Assembly: GCA_029555925.1 (NCBI GenBank)
Contig: JAKPQU010000259.1
Coordinates: forward strand, 1 to 14,973
Direction: 5' to 3'
From: Bacillota bacterium
Lineage (GTDB): Bacteria; Eremiobacterota; SpSt-956; JAKJGF01
DNA length: 14,973 bases
Each line of letters opens with the position of its first letter. Position 1 is the stretch's first letter. Shown here piece by piece: positions 12,555 to 14,973 of this stretch. The notes below the pieces were generated by a model. It worked only from the letters and a program-made list of their open reading frames with translations, was not told the DNA's origin and ran no database searches. The translations under genes were made by a program, and so were the position numbers.

Positions 12555-14810
12555 ATGATAGAGAGAGATGATGACGGTAATCTTTTACCTGATATTATTT
12601 TAAACGATAAATATAAAATAATAAAACTGATCCACACTGGCCCTGTAAGTAGAATTTACCAGGGCTATGATTGCAAAAACAAAAAAAATATTTTTGTAAA
12701 AGAAATTACTAAATACTCTGACCCATTTTTAAGTCACCAGGCAGTGGAACAGTTCAAATGTGAAGTCAAAATTTTATTTAACCTGAAACATAAAAGTCTG
12801 CCGAAATTTGAAGACTATTTTGATTATGACGATAACCGTTATTTAATACTTGAATATATAGAAGGTAAAAAATTAACTGCTTTTATAGAAAACCTGAGAG
12901 AATTCGTCAGGGAAAAACAGATTATAACATGGGCAATAGAGCTGTGCGATTTCTTACTATATCTTCATACAATGAAACCAAATCCAATTATTTTCAGGGA
13001 TATGAATCCGTCAAATATTATACTTTCACAGGACGGAACTCTGAAAATAATAGACTTCGGAATATCAAAAATATATGAAAGTGCCGGTAAAACACTTGGC
13101 ATAGCGAAAACCATAACCCCCCATTATTCTCCTATAGAACAGCACGGGGAAAGCACTGACACACGATCTGACATATACTCCCTGGGAGCCACCATGTACT
13201 ATTTAATAACCAGAGAGTCTCCTATGGACTGTATCAATCGTACAATAGATGATGAACCGATGAAACAGTGCAGTCAAATTAATCCTTATATATCTCCAGA
13301 ACTTGAACGAATTGTAATGAAGGCAATGGAGATTGACAGAGACCTCAGATATCAGGACGTAAAAGATATGAAAAGTGATCTGGAAAAACTGGCTGCAAAT
13401 GAAGCAGGTAATAAAGACACTGCAAGAAGAAGGCCGTCAGGCCAGTTAAAAAAAATTAATTTCCGGGCAAGGCTTAATGTAAAAAAAGAAGAAACATGTC
13501 ACGATTTTAAACCTGTACCGGCTGTAAATCCTGTTACTAAAGAGACGGGGTATGTAAAAAATATCCTGGAGAATATTAAAAGGGATTTTAGAGATGAAAA
13601 TTCATCTGCAGAAAAAAATTCATCTGAATATGTAAAAAAAATAGACAGGGCAGTAAAAAATTTCGAAGAATCTTTTACTGAATTATCGATTGAGGAATAT
13701 TCTTCTGGCTGCATCAGAAAAAAAGAACTCTTCGAAAAGTTCGAAAAAGATGAAGAGAGTCGCGACAATTCTCCTCCGGCACTGATCGAATATGTAAATA
13801 CGTCTCCCATAGTAAATGAACCGAAATATGAAAAACAAATCAGACGCTATGAGAAGCCCGAGTATGAGTATATTACGTCACATGAAGAAAAAACAATCAG
13901 ACAAAAATCACTCAAAGATATGCTGAAATCAGTGTCCAGAAAGAAGAAAAACGAAATGCATTACAATATACCGGAACAGGTACCGGAAGTTCATTCATTA
14001 CCTGACATAATCGGAGGACGTTATAAAATACTTGTTCAGCTACACTGTGGCGCCAATACCGGTATATATAAGTGTCTGGATATAGAAACAAATGAAGAAG
14101 TGGTAATAAAAGAATTATTTGTTGATGATTCTCTGCCTGTAACCCACAGGAAAGATTTAATAAGCCAGTTTCGTACGGTAGTGGGTTTATTTTTAAAATT
14201 CAATCACCCCAATCTGCCAAGATTTCAGAATTATATAGAATCTGCAGGCCACAGATATCTGGTTATGGATTTTATAGACGGTAAAAATCTGGAAGATTTA
14301 ATTGCAGAACTTCCGGGATTACCGAAAGAAAAGCAGATAATAAAATGGGCAATACAGATATGCGAGGTACTGTCATATCTCCACAGTATAAAACCCAATC
14401 CTGTAATATTAAGAAACCTGAAACCTGATAATATCTTCCTGGATGACGGAGGGAATATCAGGCTTCTTGGTTTCGGATTATGCAAAGTCATGAATCCTGA
14501 AAGGGAAACATCACCTGTAATAAAAATGGCAAATCTCCACTATTCCCCTCCCGAGCAGTACAGCGGCATGACCGATAATCTCACAGATATATATTCTCTG
14601 GGTGCTACTCTATATTATCTTACAACAAAGACTCATCCACTGGATGCAATAGATCGCCTTACCACAGGTTCTCTAGTAGATATTTTAAAGTATAATCACA
14701 CAATTTCCAGAAAATTTACATCTATCATACAGAAAGCCATGAATCTGAAAAAATCGGACAGATATCAATCTATAGATGAACTTCAGGACGCTCTGAGAGC
14801 AATTTATTAA
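12555..14810 (+). CDS. Dual kinase-domain protein, N-terminal domain possibly active, C-terminal pseudokinase (paralogue 2)
   Basis: This 751-residue tandem paralogue of the preceding gene has the same layout: kinase fold (about 17-280), variable linker, kinase fold (about 487-751), no membrane segment. The N-terminal domain keeps K49, E70, the catalytic D149 (FRDMNPSN), N154 and D167 (IDFG). The usual Lys two after the catalytic Asp is N151, and the glycine loop has one Gly, so activity is plausible but not certain. In the C-terminal domain K519 is kept; alpha-C Glu is V542, HRD is LRN (N621) and DFG is GFG (G639), the same losses as in paralogue 1. The linkers differ greatly but both contain ALIEYV, and further on a TI-x5-KD motif. 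AGGAGA precedes the ATG. A heptad array begins two bases after the TAA. Confidence 0.92.
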   Translation: MIERDDDGNLLPDIILNDKYKIIKLIHTGPVSRIYQGYDCKNKKNIFVKEITKYSDPFLSHQAVEQFKCEVKILFNLKHKSLPKFEDYFDYDDNRYLILEYIEGKKLTAFIENLREFVREKQIITWAIELCDFLLYLHTMKPNPIIFRDMNPSNIILSQDGTLKIIDFGISKIYESAGKTLGIAKTITPHYSPIEQHGESTDTRSDIYSLGATMYYLITRESPMDCINRTIDDEPMKQCSQINPYISPELERIVMKAMEIDRDLRYQDVKDMKSDLEKLAANEAGNKDTARRRPSGQLKKINFRARLNVKKEETCHDFKPVPAVNPVTKETGYVKNILENIKRDFRDENSSAEKNSSEYVKKIDRAVKNFEESFTELSIEEYSSGCIRKKELFEKFEKDEESRDNSPPALIEYVNTSPIVNEPKYEKQIRRYEKPEYEYITSHEEKTIRQKSLKDMLKSVSRKKKNEMHYNIPEQVPEVHSLPDIIGGRYKILVQLHCGANTGIYKCLDIETNEEVVIKELFVDDSLPVTHRKDLISQFRTVVGLFLKFNHPNLPRFQNYIESAGHRYLVMDFIDGKNLEDLIAELPGLPKEKQIIKWAIQICEVLSYLHSIKPNPVILRNLKPDNIFLDDGGNIRLLGFGLCKVMNPERETSPVIKMANLHYSPPEQYSGMTDNLTDIYSLGATLYYLTTKTHPLDAIDRLTTGSLVDILKYNHTISRKFTSIIQKAMNLKKSDRYQSIDELQDALRAIY

Positions 14811-14811
14811 T

Positions 14812-14839
14812 CGTGACGCGTAACGCGTGACGCGTGACG
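14812..14839. repeat. Heptad repeat array, four units after the second kinase gene
   Basis: Four tandem CGTGACG-phase units (one with A in place of G) begin two bases after the stop codon. If another gene follows to the right, this array would again lie in a 5' leader. Confidence 0.88.
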
Positions 14840-14894
14840 CGGGAATACTGAAGAGCCTGTCAGGCAGAAGCTAATAAATGGTTACTAACAGACA

Positions 14895-14909
14895 TGACCG
14901 GAGCGGTCA
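14895..14909. repeat. Short perfect hairpin TGACCG-GAG-CGGTCA
   Basis: Six-base arms enclose a three-base loop. The string GGAGCGGTCAC here also occurs on the minus strand in the permease leader (2630-2640). Confidence 0.45.
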
Positions 14910-14916
14910 CAACCAA

Positions 14917-14965
14917 ATATGAAAATCAACATCCAGTGAAGGTGCAAACTTCATCATTTTCATAT
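14917..14965. repeat. Nested inverted repeat at the right edge
   Basis: ATATGAAAAT (14917-14926) and ATTTTCATAT (14956-14965) are perfect ten-base arms. Inside them TGAAG (14937-14941) and CTTCA (14949-14953) form a second stem. The region continues past the window, so its context is unknown; it may be a structured RNA or the edge of a repeat element. Confidence 0.45.
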
Positions 14966-14973
14966 AAATTTAC

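Noticed and set aside
14812..14973. Group II intron or IS200/IS605 end at the right edge
   Set aside because: Hairpins are present but no intron domain V, no transposase and no defined boundary are visible.

Overview
The window is A+T-rich bacterial DNA (roughly one third G+C by eye). It has Shine-Dalgarno sites, sigma70-like promoters and short intergenic repeats, and no phage or plasmid genes. The gene set is a chemotaxis-type operon with a hybrid CheA and a STAS protein, two large Hanks-type kinase-like proteins in tandem, and a beta-helix protein ending in a CFI-box. This suggests a free-living or host-associated bacterium with a large signalling repertoire, possibly from an uncultured lineage. 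No marker here fixes the phylum.

Layout. At the left edge (3-647, +) is the end of a right-handed beta-helix protein with a C-terminal CFI-box domain. A convergent APC-family permease with a soluble tail follows (780-2606, -). Then comes a minus-strand chemotaxis block, read from right to left: STAS protein (8793-9095), CheA hybrid kinase (5664-8762), CheW (5008-5484), CheB (3737-4783) and CheR (2897-3724). It has no receptor gene. A divergent regulatory region of about 500 bases (9096-9593) separates it from a plus-strand YfcE-type metallophosphoesterase (9594-10088). Two paralogous dual kinase-domain genes follow (10237-12390 and 12555-14810, +), each behind its own near-identical promoter (TTGATT, 17 bases, TATAAT).

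How the genes may work together. CheA, CheW, CheB and CheR form a complete phosphorelay and adaptation core. The receiver fused to CheA, and the STAS protein with a phosphorylatable-type serine, point to an output other than, or in addition to, a free CheY and flagellar motor. The two kinase-like proteins each carry an N-terminal kinase domain and a C-terminal domain that has lost the catalytic Asp (HRD to LRN), the metal-binding Asp (DFG to GFG) and the alpha-C Glu. The first protein has also lost the catalytic residues of its N-terminal domain. They look like a duplicated kinase/pseudokinase signalling scaffold.

Non-coding structure is unusually readable. A 7-bp repeat family (GTGANNC) occurs at five intergenic sites, four of them in 5' leaders. 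An 88-bp tandem duplication of the cheW tail and cheB head preserves the empty site of a 119-bp inverted-repeat element, which inserted with a TA duplication exactly at the cheW stop codon. A 31-bp repeat spans the stop codons of both cheA and the permease in register.
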